DNA of 64,000 nt from DATKUC01 sp964577375 (GCA_964577375.1 CAZNYW010000002.1:62001-126000), one strand, 5' to 3'. Numbered from the stretch's first letter, positions 50,138-59,901 are shown. Made by a program: numbers and translations. Notes: generated by a model not told the origin, from the letters alone.

Positions 50138-52228
50138 TCATCCATCGAGTCTGATCTCGCCAACCCCTTCGACACGCACTTCGGGGATGATTTCGGCTAC
50201 CGACAGCACCACCAGGTCCGGTATCTCACGTGAGGTACCGGTCTTCACCAGCGGGCGCGCCGCCTCCGAACAGAGCACGATCGGGTAGAGCCCCTGCTCC
50301 TGAACCCGCCGGACCATGTTCGACACGGCATTAATCCATTTTCGTTGAACGTCAGGCTTGAGCGCGGAGATGATGCCGCCCGCGGTTTCCACGCGGGAAT
50401 CGATGATCGTCTGTTCCAGGGCGGGGTTGATGGTGATGACCGACATCTTCCTGTCGTCATCCGCATACTGGAGACAGATCTGCCGCGCAAGTCCCTGCCG
50501 TACCTTCTCGATAAGATACCCCGTATCCTTGGTGATTGTACCATAGTCACCAAGCGTTTCCAATATGACCACCATGTTGCGAATAGACACCTGTTCGCGA
50601 AGCAGTCCCTGCAGCACCTTCTGAATTTCCCCGGTCGAAAGGTTGCCCTGAACCTCCTCAACGACCGCAGGATAGTCCCGTTTGAGCGTGTCGAGGATCG
50701 ATTTTACCTCCTGCCGGCCGAGGATTTCGGATGCATGCCGCTTGATAACCTCGGTCAGGTGGGTCGCCACGATGGACGGTGCGTCCACAACCGTGTAACC
50801 GGCCCTTTCGGCCTGCTCACGGAACTCCTCGGTAATCCACTGCGCCGGGAGACCGAACGCCGGATCTCGAGTCTTTTCTCCTGGAATCTCCTCTTTCACG
50901 CCGCCGGGATTGATGGACAGATAGTGTCCGAGGCGGATCGAGCCACGGCCCACCTCCACGCCGCGGATCTTGATGCAGTATTCCGACGGTTCGAGGCGCA
51001 TGTTGTCGATGATTCGTATGCGCGGTACCACCAGGCCCATGTCGAGGGCCGCCTCGCGCCGGATCCGGGTTACGCGGTCGAGAAGCTCCGCGCCCTGATC
51101 CTTGTCGACAAGGGGAACGAGCCCGTAGCCGAGCTCGAGAGAGATCGGGTCGAGCGGTGCCACCGGAGACACCTCTGCCGGCGCCGCCTCACGAGTTTTC
51201 TCGGCGGCGACCGCCTCGCGAGCGTCGCGTTCGGCCGTAATCTGCCTCCGGGTCAGACGAACCGCGAGAAAGCCGAAGAGGCCCGCCATGGGCAGAAGCA
51301 CGTACCAGGGAAATCCCGGAAGAAACGAGATCATGAAGAGGAACCCCGCAGCGATCCAGTAGACGCGCGACTGACTGGAGAACTGCTTAGTGACGTCATC
51401 TCCGAAGGTTCCGTCAGAAATTGCCCTTGTGACTATCAGGCCGGTGGCGGTAGACACGAGCAGCGCGGGAAACTGGGTCACAAGTCCGTCACCGATGGTG
51501 AGGTTGGAATAGGTGTTGAGCGCCTCGTTGAATGCCTCACCGTGCAGCGTCATTCCCACGATGATTCCACCGATCAGATTGATGGTAGTTATGAATATGC
51601 CGATCTTGACGTTGCCCGACACGAACTTCGACGCACCATCCATAGCCCCGTAGAAATCGACTTCACGCTGAAGGTCGTTCTTTCGCTTCATCGATTCCTC
51701 TTCGGTGATAGCGCCGGAGTTGTATTCCGCCTCGATCGCCATCTGTTTTCCAGGAAGCGCATCGAGAGTGAAACGGGCAGCCACTTCGGCGACGCGAGTA
51801 GCGCCCTTCGTGATGACCACGAACTGCACCGCAATAAGAATCGTGAAGATAATGAGCCCGATGACGATGCCCTGGACTCCGCCGGTCCCGACGACGAAAT
51901 GCCCGAAGGCGCGGACCAGCTTTCCGCCGAACTGGTTACCCTGCGAGAGAATCAGGCGGGTTGAAGAGACGTTGAGTGCGAGCCCGTAGACGGTCGTGAC
52001 CAGAAGCAGCGTTGGAAAAATCGAGAACTCGAGTGCCCTCCGCGTGTAGAGCACGATCAGGATGGTCAGCAGCGAGAGGATTATGTTGAAGGCCATGAGC
52101 GCATCGAGCAGCACCGCCGGCAGCGGAATGATCAACATCATCACCACGACGATGACACCGACGGCCACAAAGATGTCGCTTCGCTGTTTTAGGAATGAGG
52201 CTCCCAGTAGAGACCGCACATCCGCCAT
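50138..52228 (-). CDS. flhA: Flagellar type III export gate protein FlhA
   Basis: 696 aa. Eight membrane helices lie in the N-terminal half. The FHIPEP signature region includes AEYNSGAITEEE and FYGAMDGASKFVSGNVKIG. The cytoplasmic C-terminal domain starts near residue 360 and contains VVPRIRIIDNMRLEPSEYCIKIRG and YTVVDAPSIVATHL. The charged Pro/Ala-rich linker is at about 330-355. FlhA forms the nonameric ring that docks chaperone-substrate complexes. It starts 15 bases after flhB. Confidence 0.95.
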   Translation of the reverse strand: MADVRSLLGASFLKQRSDIFVAVGVIVVVMMLIIPLPAVLLDALMAFNIILSLLTILIVLYTRRALEFSIFPTLLLVTTVYGLALNVSSTRLILSQGNQFGGKLVRAFGHFVVGTGGVQGIVIGLIIFTILIAVQFVVITKGATRVAEVAARFTLDALPGKQMAIEAEYNSGAITEEESMKRKNDLQREVDFYGAMDGASKFVSGNVKIGIFITTINLIGGIIVGMTLHGEAFNEALNTYSNLTIGDGLVTQFPALLVSTATGLIVTRAISDGTFGDDVTKQFSSQSRVYWIAAGFLFMISFLPGFPWYVLLPMAGLFGFLAVRLTRRQITAERDAREAVAAEKTREAAPAEVSPVAPLDPISLELGYGLVPLVDKDQGAELLDRVTRIRREAALDMGLVVPRIRIIDNMRLEPSEYCIKIRGVEVGRGSIRLGHYLSINPGGVKEEIPGEKTRDPAFGLPAQWITEEFREQAERAGYTVVDAPSIVATHLTEVIKRHASEILGRQEVKSILDTLKRDYPAVVEEVQGNLSTGEIQKVLQGLLREQVSIRNMVVILETLGDYGTITKDTGYLIEKVRQGLARQICLQYADDDRKMSVITINPALEQTIIDSRVETAGGIISALKPDVQRKWINAVSNMVRRVQEQGLYPIVLCSEAARPLVKTGTSREIPDLVVLSVAEIIPEVRVEGVGEIRLDG

Positions 52229-52243
52229 ATCGCTCTCCTTCGC

Positions 52244-53452
52244 CTATCGCGGGCCCGGCCCGCCTGCGGCCGCGCTCTGTCCTGCCGCGCCGAGCTTGTT
52301 CATCTGATAAACCTGCTTCAACACCGCCACTACCGCTTCGTAGTATTTCTCCGGAATCTCGTCTCCGATCTCCACGTCCGCATACAGCGCGCGGGCGAGC
52401 GGCCGGTTCTCAATGAGCGGCACGTTGTACTCGGTCGCAAGCTCCCGGATTCGCTGCGCGATATTGTCCTGCCCCTTCGCGGTAACGGTGGGGGCGCGCA
52501 TCATCTCCCGGTTGTACTCGAGAGCCACCGCATAGTGCGTCGGGTTCGTGACAACCACGTCCGCCTCCGGAACCTTTCGCACGAGGTTGCGATTAAGAAG
52601 ATCCTGCATGCGCCTGCGCAGGCGCCCCTTCACCAGCGGGTCTCCTTCGTACATTCGCCGCTCTTCCTTAACCTCCTGTTTGCTCATCTTCAACGACTCG
52701 AGGTGCTGTCTCCGCTGAAACAGGTAGTCGAAGAGCGAGAAAAACAGGAGCACGACCGCCGACCAGACAAGGATCCTGAAGGTGAGGGTTGCAATTACCG
52801 AGACGCCCTGAAGGACCGTCGCGTGCAGAAGGTTCACCAGCTGTCCGATCGAACTGACGACGATCAGGACTGCAATCCCGACGATGATGATGATCTTGAT
52901 GACCGATTTCGAAAGATTGAAAATCGCTTCAGCGGAGAAGAACGATCGCTGGAGCCAGCGTCCGAACCGGGGCGCGACGCGGTTGAAATCGGGTGTTATC
53001 GGCTTCACGGTGAAAAGCAGCCCGACCTGCAGCACATTTCCGAGAATGGCCGCCGTCACTGCAACCGCCGCGATGGGCCAGACCAGACGCAGGAAGTAAC
53101 CGAAGAAGGCCCGGGCAACGGTGAAATCGACCGTGATATCTACCGTCGTCGACTGGCTGATGAAGTAGGCCACCATTTCGGCCATCGTTCCGAAAAAGTA
53201 CTTTCCAATGATGCCGAGAAGGACCACGGTGAAGAGCAGCACGATCGACTGCGCAACGTCCTGAGACTTCGCGACCTTGCCCTCTTCGCGCGCCTTGCGG
53301 ATCTTGTGTTCGGTCGGTTCCTCTGTGCGGCCCTCGTCCTCAGCCGCAAACCACTGGAGATGAACTCCGGTCAGTTGAGCGGCAAAGTCGTCTCCGGAAA
53401 GGAGACTGCGGAGCTCGGGACCCGGTGTGTATTGATCCGAATCGACCGTCAC
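52244..53452 (-). CDS. flhB: Flagellar type III export switch protein FlhB
   Basis: 402 aa from GTG 53452, which overlaps the fliR stop (GTGA) and has GGAGG only 3 bases upstream. It begins with a non-conserved 45-residue leader, then DEGRTEEPTEHKIRKAREEGKVAKSQDVA. Four membrane helices follow, then the cytoplasmic autocleavage motif NPTH in VVVTNPTHYAVALEYNREMMRAP. Cleavage between Asn and Pro switches export from hook to filament substrates. The C-terminus is longer than usual, with an Ala/Gly/Pro-rich end. Confidence 0.94.
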   Translation of the reverse strand: MTVDSDQYTPGPELRSLLSGDDFAAQLTGVHLQWFAAEDEGRTEEPTEHKIRKAREEGKVAKSQDVAQSIVLLFTVVLLGIIGKYFFGTMAEMVAYFISQSTTVDITVDFTVARAFFGYFLRLVWPIAAVAVTAAILGNVLQVGLLFTVKPITPDFNRVAPRFGRWLQRSFFSAEAIFNLSKSVIKIIIIVGIAVLIVVSSIGQLVNLLHATVLQGVSVIATLTFRILVWSAVVLLFFSLFDYLFQRRQHLESLKMSKQEVKEERRMYEGDPLVKGRLRRRMQDLLNRNLVRKVPEADVVVTNPTHYAVALEYNREMMRAPTVTAKGQDNIAQRIRELATEYNVPLIENRPLARALYADVEIGDEIPEKYYEAVVAVLKQVYQMNKLGAAGQSAAAGGPGPR

Positions 53453-54276
53453 TGGCCTCCTCCTGCTGCCGCAGCGGCGGCGGCTCCACCACCTGCCTGG
53501 ATCCGTGAGAAGACTCCGTTCAGCTCGCTGAATCCGAGGTCGATCACGTGTCCGAAGAATCCCATGATGAGTGGAATGGAAAGCACCAGCATTACAAAGG
53601 CCACAATAATCGCAAGGGGAAAACCGAGCATCAGCAGATTGAGCTGCGGTGCCGCCTTTGCGAGCAACCCCATCACCACCTCGACCAGAAAGAGCGTTCC
53701 AAGGATCGGAAGCGCAATGATGAGAGCCTGCTCGAAGAGACGGGAAAGACTTCCGAGCATCAGCGCCGCCCAGTCGCTGTGATGCGTAGCGAAATCGACC
53801 GCCCGGACCGCATGGAAAGACCCGACCACGCCGGTGAGAAAGAGCTTCTGGAACCCTCCCACGGACAGAAACACAAACATGGCTCCCACATTGAAAAACT
53901 GGCCGACAAGAGGAATCTCGACCTGGGCCAAAGGATCGAAGACTTCCGAAGCACCAAACCCCATTTGAAGGGAGAAGAACTCGCCCGCAACCTGGAATGC
54001 AGCAAAGATCACCACCAGATAGAAGGAGGTGATGATCCCGATCAGCGCCTCTCCAATCACAACGAGCACATAGGCGAGAACCGTATCGGGTAGAGGCGTG
54101 TAGACGCCGCGAAGCCCCGGAAGCAGGAGCGCGGAGCACAGAAATGCGAGCCCGATCTTTGCGATACGAGGAACGCCCCCGGAGGACAGCAAGGGTGCAA
54201 TCTCGATCATCGCAATCACCCGGGCGAAGATGAGGAAAAAGATCTGTGCATCGCTGACCAGGCTCCCGAGGTTCAA
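53449..54276 (-). CDS. fliR: Flagellar type III export gate protein FliR
   Basis: 275 aa from TTG 54276. Six membrane helices; typical FliR blocks include FFLIFARVIAMIEIAPLLSS, the GEALIGIITSF stretch and FQVAGEFFSLQMGFG. The C-terminus has a run of Gly/Ala (GGGAAAAAAAGGG). FliP, FliQ and FliR form the helical export pore. It starts 7 bases after fliQ and its stop overlaps flhB. Confidence 0.93.
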   Translation of the reverse strand: MNLGSLVSDAQIFFLIFARVIAMIEIAPLLSSGGVPRIAKIGLAFLCSALLLPGLRGVYTPLPDTVLAYVLVVIGEALIGIITSFYLVVIFAAFQVAGEFFSLQMGFGASEVFDPLAQVEIPLVGQFFNVGAMFVFLSVGGFQKLFLTGVVGSFHAVRAVDFATHHSDWAALMLGSLSRLFEQALIIALPILGTLFLVEVVMGLLAKAAPQLNLLMLGFPLAIIVAFVMLVLSIPLIMGFFGHVIDLGFSELNGVFSRIQAGGGAAAAAAAGGGQ

Positions 54277-54283
54277 ACCAGCA

Positions 54284-54553
54284 TCACCTGATCATGTTGG
54301 GAATCTGGGCAAAAAGGTTCTGCGTGAACTGCACCATCGCCCCGAACATCCAGGGACCGAAGAAGAGCAGCGCGGCAAGGATCGCTGCAATTTTCGGAAC
54401 GAACGTCAGCGTCTGCTCCTGGATCGACGTCGTCGCCTGGAATATCGAAACGATCAGGCCGACCACCAGTCCGATGAGAAGCAGCGGCGAGGCGATCACC
54501 AGTATCTCGACAATTGCGCTGCGCATTATCTGAACGGCTACACCCAGGTCCAT
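54284..54553 (-). CDS. fliQ: Flagellar type III export gate protein FliQ
   Basis: 89 aa, the usual FliQ length, with two membrane hairpin helices: IVEILVIASPLLLIGLVVGLIVSIFQA and LLFFGPWMFGAMVQFT (approximate). The TSIQEQTLTFVPKI loop is characteristic. It sits between fliP and fliR as in nearly all bacteria. Confidence 0.95.
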   Translation of the reverse strand: MDLGVAVQIMRSAIVEILVIASPLLLIGLVVGLIVSIFQATTSIQEQTLTFVPKIAAILAALLFFGPWMFGAMVQFTQNLFAQIPNMIR

Positions 54554-54568
54554 GAAAACCTCCTATGC

Positions 54569-55390
54569 TCAGGAAAAGCTCGCTACCAGCTGCCTCGTAA
54601 GCAGGCCCCACCCGTCCACCAGAACAAACAGAATCAGCTTGAACGGCAGACTGATCATGACAGGCGGCAGCATGATCATTCCCATCGACATCAGCGTGGA
54701 TGCCACGACCATGTCTATTATTATGAACGGCACAAACAGAAGTATTCCAATCTTGAAGGCTACCGTAAGCTCATTGAGAATGAAGGCGGGTATCAGCACG
54801 TGGGTCGGCACATCTGCCAGATTCTGCGGCTTGGGAAGCCCGCTCATGCTCATAAAGAGACGGATATTGTCCGGATTGGCCCGCATCTGCTTGTACATGA
54901 AGACGCGGATCGGTTTTTCGAAGTTCTGCTCCGCCTGCTGGATGTTTATCTTGCCGTCGGAAAAGGGTTTGTACGCATTGTTGTAGATGTCGGTGATCGT
55001 CGGCCACATGATGAACAGCGTCATGAAGAGCGCTATCCCCATGAGCACCTGATTCGGCGGCACCTGCTGCAGCGAAAGCGCCCGCTTCACGAAGTCGAAC
55101 ACTATCGCGATCCGCAGGAACGAGGTCATCAGGATGATGATGGCAGGCGCAAGGCTGAGAACCGCCAGCCCCAGAAGGAGCTGAAGTGAAAGGGCGACCT
55201 CCTGGTTGTTCTTCGGCGACCGAAGCTGAAGGTCGACAAACGGTATATTGATGCCGCTCAGGCCGTTTCCGCCGGGCGCGGCCGTCGAAGGCGCAGTCGG
55301 CGCTGCAGGCGTAGCCTGAGCAAACAACACCCCCGGTGTGAATCCCACGAGCGCTGCGGCCAGGATCACAATTGCTGCTGATCTTCTCAT
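54569..55390 (-). CDS. fliP: Flagellar type III export gate protein FliP
   Basis: 273 aa. An N-terminal signal peptide (MRRSAAIVILAAALVGFTPG to about residue 25) and a Pro/Ala-rich stretch are followed by four membrane helices. Conserved FliP blocks are MTSFLRIAIVFDFVKRALSLQQ, PPNQVLMGIALFMTLFIMWP and PTHVLIPAFILNELTVAFKIG. FliP nucleates the export pore. It is 25 bases downstream of fliO, its assembly chaperone. Confidence 0.95.
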   Translation of the reverse strand: MRRSAAIVILAAALVGFTPGVLFAQATPAAPTAPSTAAPGGNGLSGINIPFVDLQLRSPKNNQEVALSLQLLLGLAVLSLAPAIIILMTSFLRIAIVFDFVKRALSLQQVPPNQVLMGIALFMTLFIMWPTITDIYNNAYKPFSDGKINIQQAEQNFEKPIRVFMYKQMRANPDNIRLFMSMSGLPKPQNLADVPTHVLIPAFILNELTVAFKIGILLFVPFIIIDMVVASTLMSMGMIMLPPVMISLPFKLILFVLVDGWGLLTRQLVASFS

Positions 55391-55415
55391 GTCCCCTCCC
55401 CTGTTTACCGTGCGG

Positions 55416-56315
55416 CTACTGCGAGAGCCGCTTCAGCCGGTCCCGCTGCTTCCGCAGGAACTGCGTCGGTTCCGCAATTCCGCCGATCTCAGCTCCTGGC
55501 GGGCCACCTCGCGTTTCCACGGGCTCGGAATCGCGCTCCAGTGCCGGGCCGGCAGATGCCGGGCCGGCAGGTACCGTTTCGGCGGTCAGGGCCGCGCCCT
55601 GCCGGGTCGGCGTTGGGGAGAGGTTTTTTTGATGCGTCGAGATTCCGGTCGCCGCGAGCACATTCGACAGCAGATCCGAGAAGTTCCGCCGGACGCCGGG
55701 CGTCGCGGTCTGGTACTTCAGGCGGATATCGTCGAGGCTCTCCTGGTCGGTAATCTCTGCTATCAGACTTATCGAGTGCTCGCCGCCGCCTACAAGGAAG
55801 ATCTGCCGACCGGCTTCCACCAGGTGGATAGTCCGATTGCCCGGAAGCTGAAGACTTCCAAGGACGCGCATGGAGGACGCCTCGTTGACGCGGCCACCAG
55901 TGCCCTTCTTGAGCAGGTAGAACAGTCCGTAGATCAGGGCGACAACGAATCCGAGTATCAGCACCATCCGGACCAGGTCCCAGATGCCGAAGGCCGGAAC
56001 CGACTTGATCGGGCTCGGGGCGGCGCTGTCGGAGAAGGTCAGATCCTTCTCATTGACGTTTTCCACGCTCTTCCCGTTCGCCGCACCGGCGGCTGTGGTT
56101 GCTGCCGCCGTGGAGGCGCTGTCAGGACTCGCGACGTCCGGCACGCTTCGCGCGGTCTGTGCGGATTGCGCATTTTTCGAATCCGGCGCGTTTTGCGCCG
56201 CCGGAGCCTGCGGCGAGACTGCTGTAGATTTACCCGATTGCGCAGCGGGCCTGTTCTGAGCGGTTACCGTCTGCGAGACAACAGCGATAACAGCAATGAG
56301 AAGAACGCCCGCCAT
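55416..56315 (-). CDS. fliO: Flagellar biogenesis protein FliO (FliZ)
   Basis: 299 aa. An N-terminal signal peptide (AGVLLIAVIAVVSQTVTAQ), an Ala/Ser/Asn-rich linker of about 110 residues, one membrane helix (MVLILGFVVALIYGLFYLL) and the FliO domain with VLGSLQLPGNRTIHLVEAGRQIFLVGG (parts shown). FliO assists FliP ring assembly. Spirochaete FliO proteins are longer than the enteric ones and carry this signal peptide. The disordered C-terminus is Pro/Ala-rich. Confidence 0.88.
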   Translation of the reverse strand: MAGVLLIAVIAVVSQTVTAQNRPAAQSGKSTAVSPQAPAAQNAPDSKNAQSAQTARSVPDVASPDSASTAAATTAAGAANGKSVENVNEKDLTFSDSAAPSPIKSVPAFGIWDLVRMVLILGFVVALIYGLFYLLKKGTGGRVNEASSMRVLGSLQLPGNRTIHLVEAGRQIFLVGGGEHSISLIAEITDQESLDDIRLKYQTATPGVRRNFSDLLSNVLAATGISTHQKNLSPTPTRQGAALTAETVPAGPASAGPALERDSEPVETRGGPPGAEIGGIAEPTQFLRKQRDRLKRLSQ

Positions 56316-56401
56316 GAGAATAGCGGCTTTCTTTTTGATATGTCCCCTCCCAACACCGGCTTTTGCGGGTCTGCAGTCCCGCGTGGCCTGATACTTATAT
56401 A

Positions 56402-57526
56402 TTACGTCATATTGTTCATTCTTTCCATAGGCGAAACAATCTCTGTTACACGAACTCCGAAGTTTTCGTCTATGACCACCACCTCACCTTTTGCTATCAA
56501 TTTGTGGTTTACGAGGATGTCGACCGGTTCGCCGGCGAGTTTGTCGAGCTCGATGATCGTCCCCTCGCCCATACCGAGGATCTCCTTGATCAGCTTTTTG
56601 GTGCGGCCGAGCTCGACCGTCATCTCCATGTAGACATCCATCAGCAGACTGATGTTGCCCTGCTCCGGCTGGAGACTCGACTGCTGAAGGTTGGGGAACT
56701 GAACCGGTGAGGCCTGCTGGGAGGCCATGCCACCGGGTGGTCCGCCGAACCCACCGCCGGCCATCGCGTTGCCGAACGCACCCTGCCCGCCCATGCCGGA
56801 AGCCGGGGCGCCGCCGGATGGCTGACTCTGCGCCGACCTGCCCTGCGGCGCTCGCGGCGCTGCCGCTTTTGCCCGCAGTCCTGCACGGTCGAGAATGTCC
56901 GCCGCAACTTCCGCACCGAATATCTCGACCAGCTCGAATGAGGCACCGTCTTCGATAGTCACCGGGTAGGTGACCTTCACGAACTCGCCGCCGGGCAACT
57001 GGAGACTTCCCTTGTCCTGCTGGGCCGCCTCCGGGGCGTCGGTCATCACCGTTTCACCGGTCTTATCCCCGATGGCGGTGAGAAGCGGGCTTCCAACCTG
57101 GGAAAAGGCCTCCTGCAGTGCGTTCAGCGCCGCATCATCGAGCTCCGCATCCTCCTGCCCCATCATGGCGCCGGCAATAACGGCCGCGCCGGAGGAGGCG
57201 AGCACGTAGCTGTGGGGCCCGGTCACTCCTTCACTCAGGTCCATCCGCACCTGCACGACATCACCTTCGAGATCGTCTTCGAGCCCGGAGCTGTCGGTCG
57301 TATCTACAGTCGGTTTGCCGATCGTCACGCTCTTGCTGACGAGCATGGAAAAATTCGAGGCCTGACCGTCTACGGTTTCGGCCACCAGGCGCTGAAACGC
57401 CTTGCGATCCTGGCTGGAGAGACTCTCTTCCTGTGCGGGGGCGGCCGGCGCTTCGTCGAACTCCATGCCCCCCGATCCCTGCAACAGAGCGTCTATTTCA
57501 TCTTGTGAGAGGGATCCATCGCTCAT
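56402..57526 (-). CDS. fliY: Flagellar motor switch protein FliY (FliN-type)
   Basis: 374 aa. It begins SDGSLSQDEIDALLQG, the EIDALL peptide that binds CheY-P. A CheC/FliY-like middle domain (about 35-210) follows, then a Gly/Pro/Gln-rich linker (about 225-285), and a C-terminal SpoA/FliN domain with LMDVYMEMTVELGRTKKLIKEIL and GEPVDILVNHKLIAKGEVVVIDENFGVRV. It forms the lower C-ring with FliM. The start overlaps the fliM stop by one base (TAATG). Confidence 0.93.
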   Translation of the reverse strand: MSDGSLSQDEIDALLQGSGGMEFDEAPAAPAQEESLSSQDRKAFQRLVAETVDGQASNFSMLVSKSVTIGKPTVDTTDSSGLEDDLEGDVVQVRMDLSEGVTGPHSYVLASSGAAVIAGAMMGQEDAELDDAALNALQEAFSQVGSPLLTAIGDKTGETVMTDAPEAAQQDKGSLQLPGGEFVKVTYPVTIEDGASFELVEIFGAEVAADILDRAGLRAKAAAPRAPQGRSAQSQPSGGAPASGMGGQGAFGNAMAGGGFGGPPGGMASQQASPVQFPNLQQSSLQPEQGNISLLMDVYMEMTVELGRTKKLIKEILGMGEGTIIELDKLAGEPVDILVNHKLIAKGEVVVIDENFGVRVTEIVSPMERMNNMT

Positions 57527-58551
57527 TACTCTTCTCCTTCGACAACCAGTTCCTCGAAGTCTTCCTGCTCAATATCCTCAAGCTGCTTGATAATCTGGAC
57601 GGCCATCTTGTTTCCGACCTGGCCCGGTTTGCACTGGAATTTGGGCCGGTTGCCGATTTTCAGCGACATTGGATCGTTCACCCGCACATTCGGGAACCTG
57701 ATGACGTCCCCGGCGCGCAGCGACAGCACATCGCGAACCGTCAGGTCCATCTGACCGATTTCGGCAACCACGGTTACTTCTATTGTCGACAGCCTTTCGC
57801 GGATTATGTTGAGATTTTCGGTGGTAGCGCCGCGCCGGATTGACGAATACATGTACTGCGCGGACAGCTTGGAGATGATCGGCTCGATCGTCAGGTAGGG
57901 AATACAGAAGTTCATCATTCCCTCAACGTCACCGACCTTTGTCTCGAGGGTCACCAGCACGACCATTTCCGTCGGCGGAACGATCTGCGCGAACTGCGGA
58001 TTGGTTTCGATCTGCCCGAGACGCGGCCGCAGATCGATGACCTGGCTCCACGCCTCACGCATGTTTCCCAGGATCCGGACGATGATGCCTTCCATAACAG
58101 ACTGTTCAATGTCGGTCAGCTCGCGGGTGACCTTTGCCCCTTCGCCCTGACCTCCGAACAGACGGTCGATTATCGAGAAGGTGATTGCGGGATCTATCTC
58201 GAGGATGGCTGAACCCTTCAGCGGATCCATGTTGATTACCGCGAGGGTAGTGGGATTGGGGATCGAACGGATGAACTCTTCGTAGGTCAGCTGATCTACC
58301 GAGGCGACGTGAACCTGCGCAAGGCTGCGAAGCTGCGCTGAAAGCGCCGTGGTTGTGAGACGGGCGAAGGTCTCGTGCATGATCGAGACCGTGCGGATCT
58401 GCTCCTTCGAAAACTTGTCCGGCCGCTTGAAGTCGTAGATCTTGATCTTGCGCTGATCGGCCGGCTGGTGAATTTCTTCTGTCTCGATATCACCGGACGA
58501 GATCGCCGTGAGAAGTTGATCAATTTCGTCTTGTGACAGTACTTCGGTCAT
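57526..58551 (-). CDS. fliM: Flagellar motor switch protein FliM
   Basis: 341 aa. N-terminal CheY-P peptide VLSQDEIDQLLTAI, middle CheC-like domain with FARLTTTALSAQLRS and GGQGEGAKVTRELTDIEQSVM, and C-terminal SpoA domain with VTVVAEIGQMDLTVRDVLSL and GDVIRFPNVRVNDPMSL. It links CheY signals to rotor direction. Both FliM and FliY here carry the CheY-binding peptide. It lies 48 bases after fliL. Confidence 0.95.
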   Translation of the reverse strand: MTEVLSQDEIDQLLTAISSGDIETEEIHQPADQRKIKIYDFKRPDKFSKEQIRTVSIMHETFARLTTTALSAQLRSLAQVHVASVDQLTYEEFIRSIPNPTTLAVINMDPLKGSAILEIDPAITFSIIDRLFGGQGEGAKVTRELTDIEQSVMEGIIVRILGNMREAWSQVIDLRPRLGQIETNPQFAQIVPPTEMVVLVTLETKVGDVEGMMNFCIPYLTIEPIISKLSAQYMYSSIRRGATTENLNIIRERLSTIEVTVVAEIGQMDLTVRDVLSLRAGDVIRFPNVRVNDPMSLKIGNRPKFQCKPGQVGNKMAVQIIKQLEDIEQEDFEELVVEGEE

Positions 58552-58599
58552 TGATCCTCTCCGCTCGCACCCCTTCTCTCAATTCATACACAGTTTCTG

Positions 58600-59151
58600 T
58601 TAAAATTCAACCACGTTGTAGCTCTTGAAGAATACCTCCGCAATCTTGCCGTGTGCCAGTATACGGTTGATCTCTTCTCGAAGATCATCCTTTACCCGCT
58701 GCATGTTGGACGCCCCGTCGAGCTGATTTGCCTTTTTCGAAATGAAGTAGCGCAGCACGATGTCCCGTATTTCGGGCGCCCGCTGACTGAGCTCCGCTTG
58801 AAGCGCCTTATTGGCAGGATCAAACCCGAGGACCGGCTCCACTATTACCGTGTGCGGCACCTGGTCCGCGGTTCGGCCCCGGATCTCGCCGATTTCGGAG
58901 AAATAGGCATAGATCGGTTTCGTCGCCTGGTAGGACTGTGACAGCGGTTCCTGTCCCTGCGCTCGGTTGCCCTTGTTGAGGATATTTACCGTTATGACCA
59001 CGACCGTCACAATGAATATGATCGAGCCGAGGATGATGGCCACCCATTTGAGAATCTGTATGACGATGCCGGGTAAGAATGCGACCCTTCGCTTTCCGGG
59101 CTCTTCGCCGCCGCCTACATCGTCTTCAGGTTCAAACATTTCGTCTGACAT
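58600..59151 (-). CDS. fliL: Flagellar basal body-associated protein FliL
   Basis: 183 aa. An acidic cytoplasmic N-terminus, one membrane helix (about 32-55, VAIILGSIIFIVTVVVITVNIL) and a periplasmic FliL domain ending AHGKIAEVFFKSYNVVEF. FliL forms rings around the MotAB stator and modulates torque; in Borrelia it affects stator recruitment and flagellar orientation. It lies between motB and fliM, the conserved order. Confidence 0.92.
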   Translation of the reverse strand: MSDEMFEPEDDVGGGEEPGKRRVAFLPGIVIQILKWVAIILGSIIFIVTVVVITVNILNKGNRAQGQEPLSQSYQATKPIYAYFSEIGEIRGRTADQVPHTVIVEPVLGFDPANKALQAELSQRAPEIRDIVLRYFISKKANQLDGASNMQRVKDDLREEINRILAHGKIAEVFFKSYNVVEF

Positions 59152-59172
59152 GGATTACTCCACCTTTTTCAG

Positions 59173-59901
59173 TTACAGGTTACCGTTCGACAGAACGATG
59201 ATATCGACGCGGCGATTGTAGGCGCGGCCTTCCGGCGTGTCGTTACTCATGAGAGGCTGCGTATCGCCCAGTCCCATCACCTGAAACTGGTTCTCGTTGA
59301 CGCCAAAGTCGACCAGGTAGTGCAGCACGTTTGTCGCGCGCGCCGTCGAAAGCTCCCAGTTCGACGGCCACGGCCCATTCGGGTCGGTCGGTGCATTGTC
59401 GGTGTGTCCCTCTATTCGGAACTTTCTGTTCGCGAGCTCCTTGCTCGAAAGAAGCGTGGAAATCTTCTGTAAGAGCTCACGACTCGCTTCGATGTTCAGC
59501 TCTGCGCTCGCAGGTCTGAAGTAGGCGTCAGAGGCGAGCGTTATCACAAGTCCACGCTCGTCCTCCGTGATTCGCACCTTCTTGCTCTTGATCTCCGGCT
59601 CGAAGAGCGCCGTCGCAGCACGACGCGCCTTGTCGAGCGCGCGCCCGGCCTGCATCGAAGGCAGGCTCATAACGGTATTTCCAAGCTCCGCGAGCTTGCC
59701 CTGCTGAAGGGTATTTCCACCGCTGTAGGCGCCGAGCCCCTGAAAAGCTGCAAGAATGAGCTGAAGCTTGTAGCCGTTGATTTCAGCGGTTGTGAACATG
59801 AATATGAAGAAGGTCAGGAGCAGCGTGGTCATGTCACCATAGGTGACCATCCAGTCTGGCGTACCTTCGCTCTGTTTTTTCTGTTTCTTTGGTGCCGGCA
59901 T
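59173..59901 (-). CDS. motB: Flagellar motor stator protein MotB
   Basis: 242 aa from ATG 59901, with GGAGAGG upstream; longer upstream frames are not supported. The basic N-terminus MPAPKKQKKQ precedes the membrane helix, whose proton-accepting Asp23 lies in VTYGDMTTLLLTFFIF. The C-terminal OmpA-like peptidoglycan-binding domain has FRIEGHTDNAPTDP and VMGLGDTQPLMSN with RRVDIIVL. It couples proton flow to rotation with MotA. Confidence 0.95.
   Translation of the reverse strand: MPAPKKQKKQSEGTPDWMVTYGDMTTLLLTFFIFMFTTAEINGYKLQLILAAFQGLGAYSGGNTLQQGKLAELGNTVMSLPSMQAGRALDKARRAATALFEPEIKSKKVRITEDERGLVITLASDAYFRPASAELNIEASRELLQKISTLLSSKELANRKFRIEGHTDNAPTDPNGPWPSNWELSTARATNVLHYLVDFGVNENQFQVMGLGDTQPLMSNDTPEGRAYNRRVDIIVLSNGNL

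Noticed and set aside
50345..51964. 539-codon plus-strand frame opposite flhA
   Set aside because: Antisense shadow of a full-length, conserved FlhA.
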